DNA from: Pseudoalteromonas sp. 3D05
GTDB taxonomy: Bacteria; Pseudomonadota; Gammaproteobacteria; Enterobacterales; Alteromonadaceae
Length of the DNA: 64,000 nt
Reading direction: 5' to 3'
Assembly: GCF_002723455.1 (NCBI RefSeq)
Contig: NZ_PDUS01000005.1
Location: 124,001 to 188,000 of the forward strand
How positions within the stretch are numbered: position 1 is the stretch's first letter; each line of letters starts with the position of its first letter. Below the pieces are notes generated by a model. That model made no database searches. It worked only from the letters and a program-made list of their open reading frames with translations, and was not told the DNA's origin. Position numbers and translations under genes: made by a program. This document shows, piece by piece, positions 1 through 8,732 of the stretch.

Positions 1-317
1 ACAAGGCTTAAAATAACGGTGTCTTTTTTGACTTGGGTACCTGGGTAAACGTGAATTGCTTCAACCATTGCGACATCTGTGTTGGTTAAGTAGCGCTGAT
101 ATTTTGATTTTAATCGACCAAAGCCTTTCACTTTTACAACAAAATCAGCTTGTGTCACGCTGGCTATTTGCAGTTGTTTGGCTGGCAATGATGTTGGGGC
201 AAGCCACAACTTAATAAGCCAAATAACCAGTGTGATGCTAATGAGTAAAGCGCCAATAATCAGTTTTTTACGCTGATTTGGTTTTTTACTCGGCTTTAAG
301 GTGCTATCTAAATCCAT
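1..317 (-). CDS. HlyD-family periplasmic adaptor, N-terminal part (cut by window edge)
   Basis: The frame reads leftwards from an ATG at 317 and is still open at base 1, giving about 105 residues. A short basic cytoplasmic stretch (KPSKKPNQRKK) is followed by one membrane segment at about residues 19-39. After it comes a region typical of membrane-fusion proteins: VTQADFVVKVKGFGRL, then VEAIHVYPGTQVKKDTVI, the first half of a biotinyl/lipoyl-like hairpin domain. Such proteins bridge an inner-membrane ABC or RND transporter to the outer membrane. The partner genes would lie to the left, outside the window. Family membership is inferred from the pattern and the substrate cannot be told. Confidence 0.7.
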   Translation of the reverse strand, partial: MDLDSTLKPSKKPNQRKKLIIGALLISITLVIWLIKLWLAPTSLPAKQLQIASVTQADFVVKVKGFGRLKSKYQRYLTNTDVAMVEAIHVYPGTQVKKDTVILSL

Positions 318-424
318 GGCTTGTGTTTCATTATATTCTAATTAATAAACACAGTAGCGAGGAGTGTGCCAATTTTTAAACTATTGAATTTTATTGTTTT
401 TTGTTTTGTTTTAAATAAAGTATT

Positions 425-458
425 TCCCACTTTTGGGAGAGTGAAATCAAAAGTGGGA
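425..458 (-). terminator. Inverted repeat downstream of the serine hydrolase gene
   Basis: An 11-bp perfect inverted repeat, TCCCACTTTTG and CAAAAGTGGGA, lies 17 bp past the stop of the minus-strand hydrolase gene. On the minus strand it is followed by AAATACTTTATTT, so it could end transcription, but the T-run is broken and it may instead be a protein-binding dyad. The rest of 318-475 shows nothing recognisable. Confidence 0.4.
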
Positions 459-475
459 CGAGAGCAGTGGTAAGC

Positions 476-1960
476 TTATTGATTAAGCTTGGCTAATTTA
501 ATCAATTGCTTTTGCGCATATGCGTTATCAGGTTTGAGCTTAAGCACATGCTTATAGTTTGCAATGGCGTGTTGATAGTCCCCAAGGTGCCAATAGGCTT
601 CAGCTAAGCTATCAAATGTGTTGTAACTTTGTGGGAACAAATGCGTATTAAGTTTAAAAATAGCCAAGGCTTCATGTAGTTTTTCTTGGCTAATCAGTGA
701 GTAGCCACACAGATTAAGATTGTTTTCATCAAACTGGAAATGTTGCTTTTGGCTTAAGGTGCGCGCAGCTTCAATGGCATTTTCATAGCCTTGGGCTTCA
801 AGAGTTTGCCACAATAATTTTATGTTTTTAGTTAAACCAAAGCCGTTCTCGCGTTTCATTTGCGGGATATAAAACCCGGCAATTTCATCTGCAAACTGTG
901 AAGGAAGTGCGCCAGCAAGGTTGGTTAAAATAACGATAGACATATTATCTTCAGGGTAAACAAATATACCGGCTCTATTTCCTCCAACGGCCGCGATTGC
1001 TGGGTGTTCTTCACGTCCCATGACTGGCCAACCTAAGCTATAACCATTTAGGAGTCTGTTAAACCCTTGCGTATTACCATTATTTAATCGAGCTGGAGTC
1101 CACATTTGACGTACGCTATCATCATTGATCAATTTGTTAGTTTGCAATGCAATTAACCAGTTTGCTATTTCAGTGGCCGTTGATGCCATACCTGCTGCTG
1201 TTTGTAGCATAGGAGAAAAAGTAGCTGCTCTTAAGTTTATAAGGGTAGTGCCTTGGTTTTCATAGCGCCTTGCTGAATGCTTAACGACGTGATTAAGATT
1301 GTTAAAACCGGCGTCAATGGTTCTATTCATTTGAACCCGCTGCAACTGATTTTTTATGATAAACTGCTGAAATGGCATGCCTGATAGCTTATTAATTAGC
1401 TGACCAATGATAATATAATTAGTTTGGTTGTATTTAAAACGGCTGCCTTTTTCAAACTCTACAGGTAATAATTGCACTTTTTGCCACGCATCTTTTGGCG
1501 CAAGATCAGCGATTAAGTTACCTACATCGTCTTTCAAAATAGCCGGTAAACCAGAAGTGTGGCTCATCAATTGTTTAATCGTTACGCTATGCCACTGCTT
1601 AGGTAGCTCAGGTAAATATGTAGCAATAGGCGCATCAAGGGTGAGTTTTTTCTGCTCAACTAATTGCATTAGGGCAACGCCAACAAAGGCCTTAGTGACT
1701 GAATTAATAGAAAATAAAGTGTCTGAGTCTACCGCGATATCATCTTCTATATTGGCGTGCCCATAATGAGCTGTTTTTATTATTTTATTATCTTTGACAA
1801 TGGCCAGTTGTAAGCCGGGAATATTGCGCTTATGCATAAGTGTTTGCATCCACTGATCAAGCTCATCCGCATTGACGCTAAAAGCACTTAAAATAACGGT
1901 GAAAAAAGCAATAATGCGTAGTATTCGGTTTTTACCCAGTGATTTGCTCGCTGTATACAC
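476..1960 (-). CDS. Serine beta-lactamase-like hydrolase with C-terminal TPR repeats
   Basis: This is an exported serine hydrolase of the beta-lactamase/class C penicillin-binding fold (pfam Beta-lactamase family). The nucleophile motif SVTK lies at about residues 87-90. A YNQ triplet near residue 177 takes the place of the usual YxN. The N-terminus (NRILRIIAFFTVILSAFSVNA) is a signal peptide. The last 90 residues contain TPR-like helices (SLAEAYWHLGDYQHAIANY). The frame is open to an ATG at 2017, but GTG at 1960 has AAGGA seven bases upstream and puts the signal peptide at the terminus, so it is preferred (494 residues). Members of this family include esterases, D-aminopeptidases and peptidases. 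The substrate is unknown and a true antibiotic lactamase is unlikely. Confidence 0.85.
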   Translation of the reverse strand: MYTASKSLGKNRILRIIAFFTVILSAFSVNADELDQWMQTLMHKRNIPGLQLAIVKDNKIIKTAHYGHANIEDDIAVDSDTLFSINSVTKAFVGVALMQLVEQKKLTLDAPIATYLPELPKQWHSVTIKQLMSHTSGLPAILKDDVGNLIADLAPKDAWQKVQLLPVEFEKGSRFKYNQTNYIIIGQLINKLSGMPFQQFIIKNQLQRVQMNRTIDAGFNNLNHVVKHSARRYENQGTTLINLRAATFSPMLQTAAGMASTATEIANWLIALQTNKLINDDSVRQMWTPARLNNGNTQGFNRLLNGYSLGWPVMGREEHPAIAAVGGNRAGIFVYPEDNMSIVILTNLAGALPSQFADEIAGFYIPQMKRENGFGLTKNIKLLWQTLEAQGYENAIEAARTLSQKQHFQFDENNLNLCGYSLISQEKLHEALAIFKLNTHLFPQSYNTFDSLAEAYWHLGDYQHAIANYKHVLKLKPDNAYAQKQLIKLAKLNQ

Positions 1961-2112
1961 GTGATCGTCCTTAGTGTTTATTTGATTAGTGCATGAGATA
2001 AAAAATTTTAAACTCACGTTGCGAGTACTAAAGCTAAGAACATGCCAGAATATAAGGTGCTGAAATATATTGTTTTTATTTTTTAGATATGAGTGTCTTT
2101 CCCATTTATGGG

Positions 2113-2140
2113 AAAAACGCTGAAAACTGGGAAGCGTTTT
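2113..2140 (-). terminator. Hairpin terminator after the response regulator gene
   Basis: AAAACGCT and AGCGTTTT form an 8-bp stem just past the stop codon of the minus-strand regulator gene. Read on the minus strand, the right arm runs into GTTTTTCCC. A second small dyad (TTTCCCA/TGGGAAA) sits directly beside it at about 2096-2114. Confidence 0.6.
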
Positions 2141-2143
2141 GGT

Positions 2144-2809
2144 TTATTGGCTGCCTTCGGTTTTACCCACCTGAGATAGCTGGTTAAATAAAATGCCTGC
2201 TTGGGTGCGGTTATATACGTTGAGTTTGCGCAAAATAGCGGATACATGTTGTTTGATGGTGGTTTCTTGAATCGACATTTCAAACGCGATTTGTTTATTC
2301 AGCAGCCCATCAGCAATCATGGCTAAAACACGGTATTGTTGCGGGGTGAGCTTTTCTAGGTTACGGGCAAAACTGCTTTGCTCGTCATTGACGACTACAT
2401 CGGTTAAATCAATGTCGACTGGCAGCCAAGTATCGCCATTGAGAACATGGCTAATGGCTTCGCTTATGACATCCAAAGATGATGACTTTGGAATATACCC
2501 CGCAGCACCTAAGCTCATTGCTTGTTTGATTATAGTGGGTGTTTCGTTAGCTGAGACCATAATAACTAAAATGTCAGGGTAACGGTTTCGCAGTTGTGAC
2601 AGTGCTTGTAAGCCATTGGCACCGGGAATGGTTAAGTCTAAAAAAATCAGTTCTGTTTCAGGATGATTCGCGAGTAAAGTGAATAAGCCGTCGATATCAC
2701 TGGTTTCTTTTATATGCTCTTCAGGCACACAGGTTGCAGCCGCTTGGCGCAATGCGCTTCTAAATAGTGGGTGATCATCGGCAATTATTGTGTTCACAGC
2801 AAAAGACAT
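2144..2809 (-). CDS. LuxR/NarL-type response regulator (orphan)
   Basis: This is a two-domain response regulator of 221 residues. The receiver has an acidic pair at D11-D12, the phosphoacceptor D58 in LIFLDLTIPGANG and the conserved lysine in PKSS near residue 108. The C-terminal NarL/FixJ helix-turn-helix (KLTPQQYRVLAMIADGLLN, then IQETTIKQHVSAILRKLNVY) spans about 155-215. The frame is open to an ATG at 2860, but the receiver starts right after the ATG at 2809. That ATG has GGAG eight bases upstream, so 2809 is chosen. No sensor kinase gene is adjacent. The gene follows the TonB receptor on the same strand, so it probably regulates the receptor and the divergent 3-hydroxybutyrate operon. 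That target is inferred. Confidence 0.92.
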   Translation of the reverse strand: MSFAVNTIIADDHPLFRSALRQAAATCVPEEHIKETSDIDGLFTLLANHPETELIFLDLTIPGANGLQALSQLRNRYPDILVIMVSANETPTIIKQAMSLGAAGYIPKSSSLDVISEAISHVLNGDTWLPVDIDLTDVVVNDEQSSFARNLEKLTPQQYRVLAMIADGLLNKQIAFEMSIQETTIKQHVSAILRKLNVYNRTQAGILFNQLSQVGKTEGSQ

Positions 2810-2860
2810 TCCTAATACTCCAAGGCAATAAGTTATAAGTGATTTTTTGGGTTGAAACAA

Positions 2861-2892
2861 GGTTTACCTGCTAGGGAAATATCAGGTAAACC
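2861..2892 (-). terminator. Inverted repeat between TonB receptor and regulator genes
   Basis: A 10-bp perfect inverted repeat (GGTTTACCTG ... CAGGTAAACC, 12-bp loop) begins 14 bp past the receptor stop. On the minus strand it is followed only by TTGTTTC. It may be an attenuating terminator that lowers expression of the downstream regulator, or an mRNA 3'-stabilising hairpin. Confidence 0.5.
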
Positions 2893-2906
2893 TTTAAAAC
2901 ACTCAC

Positions 2907-5192
2907 TTAGAAGCTATAGCCTATAGTAAGTGATACCGTACGAGGGTCGCCGTAGTAACCAATCAAGGTATTGTCTCCACCAAGGCCTGGTGTGTATTTA
3001 CTGACATCAGCAGGGGCAGTAGGATCAGGAGTAACAAATTGGTAGCCGCCAATCATATACTGCTCATCAGTGAGGTTTTTACCGTATAAACCAGCACTCC
3101 ACTGGCCATCGGTGCTGTACCAAGTGATCCCGACATTTAATATGCCGTAAGCGTCTTGTGTTAATAAGCTGTCTTCTTCAAATAATGAATAGTCACCACG
3201 GTGGTAGTAATTACCGTTCATAACAAAGTCGCCCATGTCGGTATACATACGGTAAGTCGCGCCAAGGTTAAAGGTTAAGTCCGGCGTGTTCGATACACTG
3301 AAACGGTCTGATTTATCAAATGCTTCGCCAGTTGTAGGGTCGTAATCAATTACGTTATCAAAGCTGCTATCTATGTAACCAATGGATGCATCAAGGCTGA
3401 GTGATTCTGTGGCTACATAGCTGAGCTCGACTTCAACACCGTCTGAAGTTGATTCACCGATGTTACCTAAACGCTGGTTTAAATCAGCGGCGCTGTCGCC
3501 CGGTAGAACTGAGATATACTGGCGGTCTTTGTGATCAAGCGTAAACACGGTGACATTAGCTCGAAGGTTATTATTCCACTCACTTTTCATCCCTAGCTCT
3601 ATTGAATCAACCACTTCTGGTCTCGCGGCAGGTTCTGCTGTGGTTGCCCGTGGGTTAAACGTGCCTGATTTAAAGCCTTGTGCATAACTTGCAAAGAACA
3701 TAATGTCTGAGCTGTATTGGTATTCGATACCCGCTCTAGGCGTAAAGCGAGACCAATCTTCACTGTCATCGAGGACTGTAGGGACTAAGTCACCCTCTGG
3801 GCGAACATAGCCTGGCACCCACCCAGATTCAGGATAAACGGTATCAAAGATCAGGCCGTTATTAACCTTTGCCTCTTTGCTGTCTTGGGTGTAACGCGCA
3901 CCGAGTGTCATAGACCATTTATCGTCAAAGTCATAACTACCTTGAATGTAGGCAGCTTTGCTGGTGGAGTTGCTGCACCCACTTACTTCACGAGTGAGGC
4001 CTGGAGCACCAAGGCTTTTACCGAGCTCTTCTAAAATAGCTTCAAACTGACCGCATGACTGGCCATCATAGTAGTACAACCCAGATACCATTTTGTAGTT
4101 ATCGCCCTGATGATTGAGTTGTAACTCATGGGTAGTTTGTTCATCATCGTAAATAGCGGGAACATCAAAAATGCGGATTGACGTATTATCAAAATCAATA
4201 TTCGTTGGCGAGTAACTTTCACGGCTAGCGCCAACATACTTTAAGCTAGTGTTGTTACTTATATCCCAGCGCGCTGTTAGGCTATAGCCTTCAAGCTCGA
4301 CTTTGTTCCATGTTGGCATGCTGGTGTAAGAGTCGTATACGCTATCTGGCACAGGTGCATTAGTGAGTAAGCTTGGCAGTAAACGATAGCCGCCTTTAGC
4401 GTTAGATTTATCTTCGGTTTTATCCCAAGCGAGTCTAAAAAATAAATCGTCTGTGGGTGTGTATTCTAACGTTACGCGTGCGGCGGTGACGTCTTTGTTG
4501 TAGTTTTCACGGTCTTGATTATCAAGGTCTGAGGTTAAAAATGAGCCAAAGCCATCGCGGTTTAAAGTGGCAAAACCAAAGCCAACATAAAGTTTCTCAT
4601 CAACCAGTGGCAGTTGCCCGGTAATTTTTAAATCTTTTTGATTGTAGCTACCTACGGTGCCTTGCACATTGAGTGTAGCATCGCCGCTCATTTCTTTAGT
4701 CACATATTTAATTGCGCCACCAATGGTATTTTTACCATATAGCGTGCCTTGTGGGCCACGTAGTACTTCAATTTGTTGTACATCGAGCAAATCCAGTACC
4801 GCACCTTGCGGGCGCGCTAAATATACGTCATCAATATAAATACCAACGCCTGGTTCATAACCCCACAGTGGGTCTTGTTGGCCTACACCGCGAATAAATG
4901 CCGTGATGGTTGAATTGGTACCGCGGCTGGCTTGCAGTGTAGTGTTTGGGGAAAACTGCTGTACTTCGGTCATTACGCTAATGCCATTCTCAGCAAGTTC
5001 TTGTGCGCCAATAGAGGTCACTGCCACAGGGACTTCTTGCAGGTTCTCTACGGTTTTACGTGCAGTTACTTCAATGCGTTCTAACTCGCCTTTGGCTTGA
5101 GTGGTTTGCTCGGCGGCAATACTGCTGGCACTTAATAATGCCAGTGAAACGGCGAGAGTAACCGGTGTAATTTTTTGATTGAGCTTAATCAT
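2907..5192 (-). CDS. TonB-dependent outer-membrane receptor
   Basis: A 761-residue outer-membrane receptor. It has a signal peptide (ending SASSIAA), then a TonB box-like segment (ERIEVTARK) at about residues 38-46. The plug domain follows to about residue 165 (VPVAVTSIGAQELAENG; VEVLRGPQGTLYGKNT is written here as IEVLRGPQGTLYGKNT). The remainder is a beta-barrel ending in an aromatic residue (SLTIGYSF). Start ATG has AGGA eight bases upstream. Its neighbours are a LuxR-type regulator downstream and, divergently, a 3-hydroxybutyrate catabolic operon, so the ligand may be a 3-hydroxybutyrate-containing compound. The sequence alone does not show the ligand; iron-siderophore uptake remains possible. 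Confidence 0.93.
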   Translation of the reverse strand: MIKLNQKITPVTLAVSLALLSASSIAAEQTTQAKGELERIEVTARKTVENLQEVPVAVTSIGAQELAENGISVMTEVQQFSPNTTLQASRGTNSTITAFIRGVGQQDPLWGYEPGVGIYIDDVYLARPQGAVLDLLDVQQIEVLRGPQGTLYGKNTIGGAIKYVTKEMSGDATLNVQGTVGSYNQKDLKITGQLPLVDEKLYVGFGFATLNRDGFGSFLTSDLDNQDRENYNKDVTAARVTLEYTPTDDLFFRLAWDKTEDKSNAKGGYRLLPSLLTNAPVPDSVYDSYTSMPTWNKVELEGYSLTARWDISNNTSLKYVGASRESYSPTNIDFDNTSIRIFDVPAIYDDEQTTHELQLNHQGDNYKMVSGLYYYDGQSCGQFEAILEELGKSLGAPGLTREVSGCSNSTSKAAYIQGSYDFDDKWSMTLGARYTQDSKEAKVNNGLIFDTVYPESGWVPGYVRPEGDLVPTVLDDSEDWSRFTPRAGIEYQYSSDIMFFASYAQGFKSGTFNPRATTAEPAARPEVVDSIELGMKSEWNNNLRANVTVFTLDHKDRQYISVLPGDSAADLNQRLGNIGESTSDGVEVELSYVATESLSLDASIGYIDSSFDNVIDYDPTTGEAFDKSDRFSVSNTPDLTFNLGATYRMYTDMGDFVMNGNYYHRGDYSLFEEDSLLTQDAYGILNVGITWYSTDGQWSAGLYGKNLTDEQYMIGGYQFVTPDPTAPADVSKYTPGLGGDNTLIGYYGDPRTVSLTIGYSF

Positions 5193-5206
5193 GGTGTGTT
5201 CCTGTT

Positions 5207-5233
5207 TTTGTTGTCTTTGTTGTCTTTGTTGAT
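5207..5233. repeat. 9-bp tandem repeat in the receptor leader
   Basis: Two perfect copies of TTTGTTGTC and a third copy with two changes lie 15 bp upstream of the receptor start. They fall in its 5' untranslated region or promoter. On the minus strand they give a repeated GACAACAAA. No function is evident. Confidence 0.6.
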
Positions 5234-5290
5234 TGCTTAATTGCTCATGTCACCTGCATTTAATGTAGAAGATAGTTGCGAAAAAGGAAT

Positions 5291-5375
5291 TAGTACCATA
5301 GTGCTATACGCTCTCAATACCTTGACTTATCTAGCTTTTAAGCCAAATTTAAACGATGTAGTACCTTAGTGTTAT
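5291..5375. promoter_or_regulatory. Paired 17-bp operator-like repeats in the divergent promoter region
   Basis: TAGTACCATAGTGCTAT (5291-5307) and TAGTACCTTAGTGTTAT (5359-5375) are direct repeats with two mismatches and start points 68 bp apart. Each is itself a rough dyad (TAGTAC/GTGCTA). They lie between the TonB receptor and the permease operon, where a shared regulator would bind. NarL-type regulators bind short dyads of this kind, and an orphan NarL-type regulator gene is nearby. Binding is inferred. Confidence 0.55.
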
Positions 5376-5462
5376 GTCATTTTTACTGTTTTAACGTAAG
5401 ACTAAATTCAATTACTGCGATGTCACCTCATCTGTGTAATAACAATAATTATAGGAATGTCT

Positions 5463-6764
5463 ATGCTGAGCATGATAGGGCTGTTAGGCGGTTTAATACT
5501 GCTGATTATATTAACGTTGCGTGGCGTAAACTTGTTTATTGCCGCGCCAATCTGTGCACTGCTGGTTGCGCTAAGTAGTGGGATGGCGATATTTCCAGTA
5601 ACGGCAGAGAGTAATTTTATTACTGCCTATATGGATGGTTTTGCTGGCTTTTTAAGTGCATGGTTTTTTATGTTCTTACTTGGGTCATTATTCGGTAAGT
5701 TTATGGAAGACACCGGCGCGGCAGATAGCGTAGCAAGCTACATAGTTGGCAAGTTAGGCATGAAACATGCCGTACTCGCAGTGGTCATTGCTTGTGCGGT
5801 ACTGACTTATGGCGGCGTTAGCGTGTTTATTGTGGCGTTTTCGGTCTACCCGATGGCGCTGAGTTTGTTTAAAGACGCTGATTTACCCCGGCGCTTTATT
5901 CCTGCCACGTTAGCATTTGGCTCGGTGACATTCACCATGACCTCGGCAGGCTCGCCAGAGATTCAAAACTGGATACCGGTTAAGCACCTTGGTACATCAC
6001 CCTATGCCGCATGGGAAGTGAGCCTTGTAGTGGCTATTTTTATGGCGATAGTGGGTTACGTTTGGCTTAACAAAATGATTAAAAAGGCAGTTTCAAACGG
6101 TGAGCGATTTGCTGCCCGTGATGACGATCCGGTGATCTTAGAGCGTGAACGACCGCACCCAATCACTGGGGTCATTCCGCTCATAGTGGTGTTGCTTTTA
6201 TCATTTATGTTGCACGATATTTTACAGCAAACCGCCTTAATTGTGGCGTTACTCGGCGGCGTGTTAAGTATTGTGGCAATCAATTTTAAATACTTTCATA
6301 ACATGGCTAATGCCATCAATGTCGGGACCACGGGTGCCTTGGTTGCCATTGGTAATACGGCCGCTGTGGTCGGTTTTGGTGCGGTGGCTAAAGTGTCGCC
6401 GGCATTTATTGCAGCGGTTGATTTAATGACCCAGATGCCCGGTAATGAGCTGGTTGGTGCAGCGGTGGCGGTGAGCGTTATTGCTGGCTTAACAGGTTCA
6501 GCCTCGGGCGGTCAAGCCATTGCGCTACCGCTTGTTGCCCCGGGTTATTTGGATATGGGCGTTAATCCTGAACAATTGCACCGTGTGGTGGCTATTAGCT
6601 CCGGCGCACTCGATAGCTTGCCGCACAATGGCTACGTGGTGACAACGATACGGGCTATCTGTAATGAAACACATCAACGCGCTTACTGGCCGCTGGCTGC
6701 ATTAACTGTGGTTATTCCGCTTATTGGTGTCGCGTTGGCATTAGGTCTATTTATAACTTTTTAA
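5463..6764 (+). CDS. GntP-type permease, probably for 3-hydroxybutyrate
   Basis: An integral membrane protein of about 433 residues with roughly 12 hydrophobic segments and the GntP-family look (LGSLFGKFMEDTGAADSVA; GSASGGQAIALPL). GntP permeases import organic acids such as gluconate by proton symport. Members next to bdhA are usually taken as D-3-hydroxybutyrate permeases. ATG triplets occur at 5457, 5463 and 5472. AGGA at 5453-5456 is six bases from 5463 but touches 5457, so 5463 is preferred. It is the first gene of a five-gene operon, ending 9 bp before the next start. The substrate is inferred from context. Confidence 0.85.
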   Translation: MLSMIGLLGGLILLIILTLRGVNLFIAAPICALLVALSSGMAIFPVTAESNFITAYMDGFAGFLSAWFFMFLLGSLFGKFMEDTGAADSVASYIVGKLGMKHAVLAVVIACAVLTYGGVSVFIVAFSVYPMALSLFKDADLPRRFIPATLAFGSVTFTMTSAGSPEIQNWIPVKHLGTSPYAAWEVSLVVAIFMAIVGYVWLNKMIKKAVSNGERFAARDDDPVILERERPHPITGVIPLIVVLLLSFMLHDILQQTALIVALLGGVLSIVAINFKYFHNMANAINVGTTGALVAIGNTAAVVGFGAVAKVSPAFIAAVDLMTQMPGNELVGAAVAVSVIAGLTGSASGGQAIALPLVAPGYLDMGVNPEQLHRVVAISSGALDSLPHNGYVVTTIRAICNETHQRAYWPLAALTVVIPLIGVALALGLFITF

Positions 6765-6773
6765 GGAAGGGCA

Positions 6774-7958
6774 ATGAAAACAACATTAATAATTATCGGA
6801 TTGCTTTTATTTTATACCAGTGCCGCATTTAGTGCAGGCAAAGCTGCACCCATGCTGGTGGAGAAACAACATTTTACCACCAAAGATTTTACCACTGTAT
6901 CAGGTAAAAAAATTGCCAAAGTCGATATTGGCTGGGAAAGCTACGGCACGTTGAATAAAGCCAAAGATAATGTGATTTTAATTACTCATTATTTTTCTGG
7001 CACCTCCCATGCGGCAGGTAAATACAACGCTGATGACGCTTTACCAGGGTATTGGGATGCGATTATTGGCCCAGGCAAAGCCATTGATACGAATAAGTAT
7101 TTTGTGATCAGCTCTGACACTTTAGTCAATGCCAATTGGCATGATCCAAATGTAATTACAACGGGCCCTGCATCAATCAATCCTGCTACTAATAAACCCT
7201 ATGGGCTCGACTTTCCTGTGGTGACAATTACTGACTTTGTAAATGTGCAAAAGCGGTTGCTCGATAGCTTAGGCATCAAAAAGCTACACGCCGTGATGGG
7301 CGCATCAATGGGGTCATTCCAGGCGCTTGAGTGGGCGGTGCGTTACCCAGATCAAGTTGAGCGACTTATTCATGTGATTGGTGCTGCCACCATGGATGCG
7401 TGGACGGTGGCGGCCCTTGAAAAATGGGCATTGCCAATTCGATTAGATAAGAACTGGCAGCAAGGCAACTATTACAACAAAGAGCGGCCGCTAGATGGTT
7501 TGGCTGCAACCATGTTGAACATTACTCAAGATGCCATGCACCCGATTATTTATAACGCCAGTTTCCCTAAATTTACCGTACTTGATCAAGGAGCTTTAAA
7601 TGATATTCGTACCTTGCCACAGCTTAGCCAAACATTAGCAACACGAGCCATGGCACGTGCGAAAACCCAAGATGCTAATCACGTGTTGTATTTAGTCCGT
7701 GCATCACAGCTGTTCACCGCGGGTATGCAAGGAGATTTAACGAGTGCACTGAAAAACGTGAAAGCAAAAACCTTACTATTGCCTGCAACAAACGATTTAT
7801 TACTGCGTCCTGAAAATATGCGAACGGTTTATAAAGCCATGAAAGCAGCAGGTAAAGACGTTGAAATGTCAGAGATTGAAGGCGGCTGGGGGCATTTAGA
7901 CGGCATTTTTTCTATCTCACCAAAGGCTCAGCTTATCAGTGACTTTTTAAAGGAGTAA
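6774..7958 (+). CDS. Exported MetX-like alpha/beta hydrolase
   Basis: A 394-residue alpha/beta-hydrolase of the homoserine O-acetyltransferase (MetX) group. The nucleophile elbow is GASMGS at about residues 180-185. An acid candidate lies in LPATNDLLLRPENM and the histidine in GGWGHLDGI near the end. Unlike cytoplasmic MetX it begins with a clear signal peptide (TLIIIGLLLFYTSAAFSA). It should therefore act outside the cytoplasm, where acetyl-CoA is absent, so hydrolysis rather than acyl transfer is likely. It sits between a permease and 3-hydroxybutyrate dehydrogenase genes. A plausible role is cleaving esters or oligomers of 3-hydroxybutyrate before import. That role is inference; the fold and export signal are visible. 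Confidence 0.82.
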   Translation: MKTTLIIIGLLLFYTSAAFSAGKAAPMLVEKQHFTTKDFTTVSGKKIAKVDIGWESYGTLNKAKDNVILITHYFSGTSHAAGKYNADDALPGYWDAIIGPGKAIDTNKYFVISSDTLVNANWHDPNVITTGPASINPATNKPYGLDFPVVTITDFVNVQKRLLDSLGIKKLHAVMGASMGSFQALEWAVRYPDQVERLIHVIGAATMDAWTVAALEKWALPIRLDKNWQQGNYYNKERPLDGLAATMLNITQDAMHPIIYNASFPKFTVLDQGALNDIRTLPQLSQTLATRAMARAKTQDANHVLYLVRASQLFTAGMQGDLTSALKNVKAKTLLLPATNDLLLRPENMRTVYKAMKAAGKDVEMSEIEGGWGHLDGIFSISPKAQLISDFLKE

Positions 7959-7962
7959 TCGC

Positions 7963-8724
7963 ATGAGTAAAACGGTACTAATTACAGGGGCTGCAAGTGG
8001 TATCGGCTTTTATATTGCTGAGCAACTCGCCAAAGCAGGTCATCTTATTATCGTCACTGATTTACATCAGCACAGCGCTGAACAAGCCGCTGCTAACATT
8101 ATTGATCAAGGCGGAAATGCACAAGGTTTTGCGCTTAATGTAGCTGATAGTGATGCAATAGAGATATTTTTTAATGAATTTAAACAGCCGATTGATGTAT
8201 TGATCAATAATGCGGGCATTCAGCATGTAGCTAAACTTGAGGATTTTCCTGCTGATAAATGGCAGTTTTTACAGCAAGTGATGTTGGTTGGGCCAGCGAT
8301 GATGACCAAAGCGGTGTTACCGCGTATGCGGGAGCAAGAGTTTGGCCGTATTATTAATATTGGCTCTATTCATGCGATGGTCGCGTCTAAATATAAGTCA
8401 GCTTATATTGCTGCTAAGCATGGCTTAATTGGCTTTGCTAAAACCATGGCGCTGGAAACAGGGGATGCCAACATCACCATTAATACGGTATGCCCTGCAT
8501 ATGTAAAAACGCCGTTAGTCGAGCAGCAAATTGCCTCGCAAGCTAAAGAACATGGTCTATCAGAGCAGCAAGTTATCGATACTATTATGCTTGCGCCTAT
8601 GCCTAAAAAATCCTTTATTGGTTTGGATGAAATACATCATACAGTGACATTTTTAATGGCAGATGCGGCACGTAATATTACCGCACAAGCAATCGCTATT
8701 GATGGCGGTTGGACAGCGCAATAG
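7963..8724 (+). CDS. bdhA: D-3-hydroxybutyrate dehydrogenase
   Basis: A 253-residue short-chain dehydrogenase/reductase that oxidises 3-hydroxybutyrate to acetoacetate with NAD. The cofactor motif TGAASGIG lies at residues 8-15 and NNAG near 82-85. The catalytic serine is in GSIHA, with YIAAK about 13 residues later. The C-terminal AIDGGWTAQ matches the bacterial BdhA type. Start ATG has AAGGAG in the preceding gene's end, only 4 bp away. CoA-transferase genes directly downstream supply the next step, acetoacetate activation, which strongly supports the assignment over other SDR enzymes. Confidence 0.93.
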   Translation: MSKTVLITGAASGIGFYIAEQLAKAGHLIIVTDLHQHSAEQAAANIIDQGGNAQGFALNVADSDAIEIFFNEFKQPIDVLINNAGIQHVAKLEDFPADKWQFLQQVMLVGPAMMTKAVLPRMREQEFGRIINIGSIHAMVASKYKSAYIAAKHGLIGFAKTMALETGDANITINTVCPAYVKTPLVEQQIASQAKEHGLSEQQVIDTIMLAPMPKKSFIGLDEIHHTVTFLMADAARNITAQAIAIDGGWTAQ

Positions 8725-8732
8725 GAGGACGT

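Noticed and set aside
1428..1766. 112-residue plus-strand frame inside the serine hydrolase gene
   Set aside because: It lies antisense to a well-supported coding region, has no family resemblance and no ribosome site.
476..1960. Antibiotic-resistance AmpC beta-lactamase
   Set aside because: The YxN motif is altered and a TPR tail is fused, which fits the broad serine hydrolase family and not a resistance enzyme.
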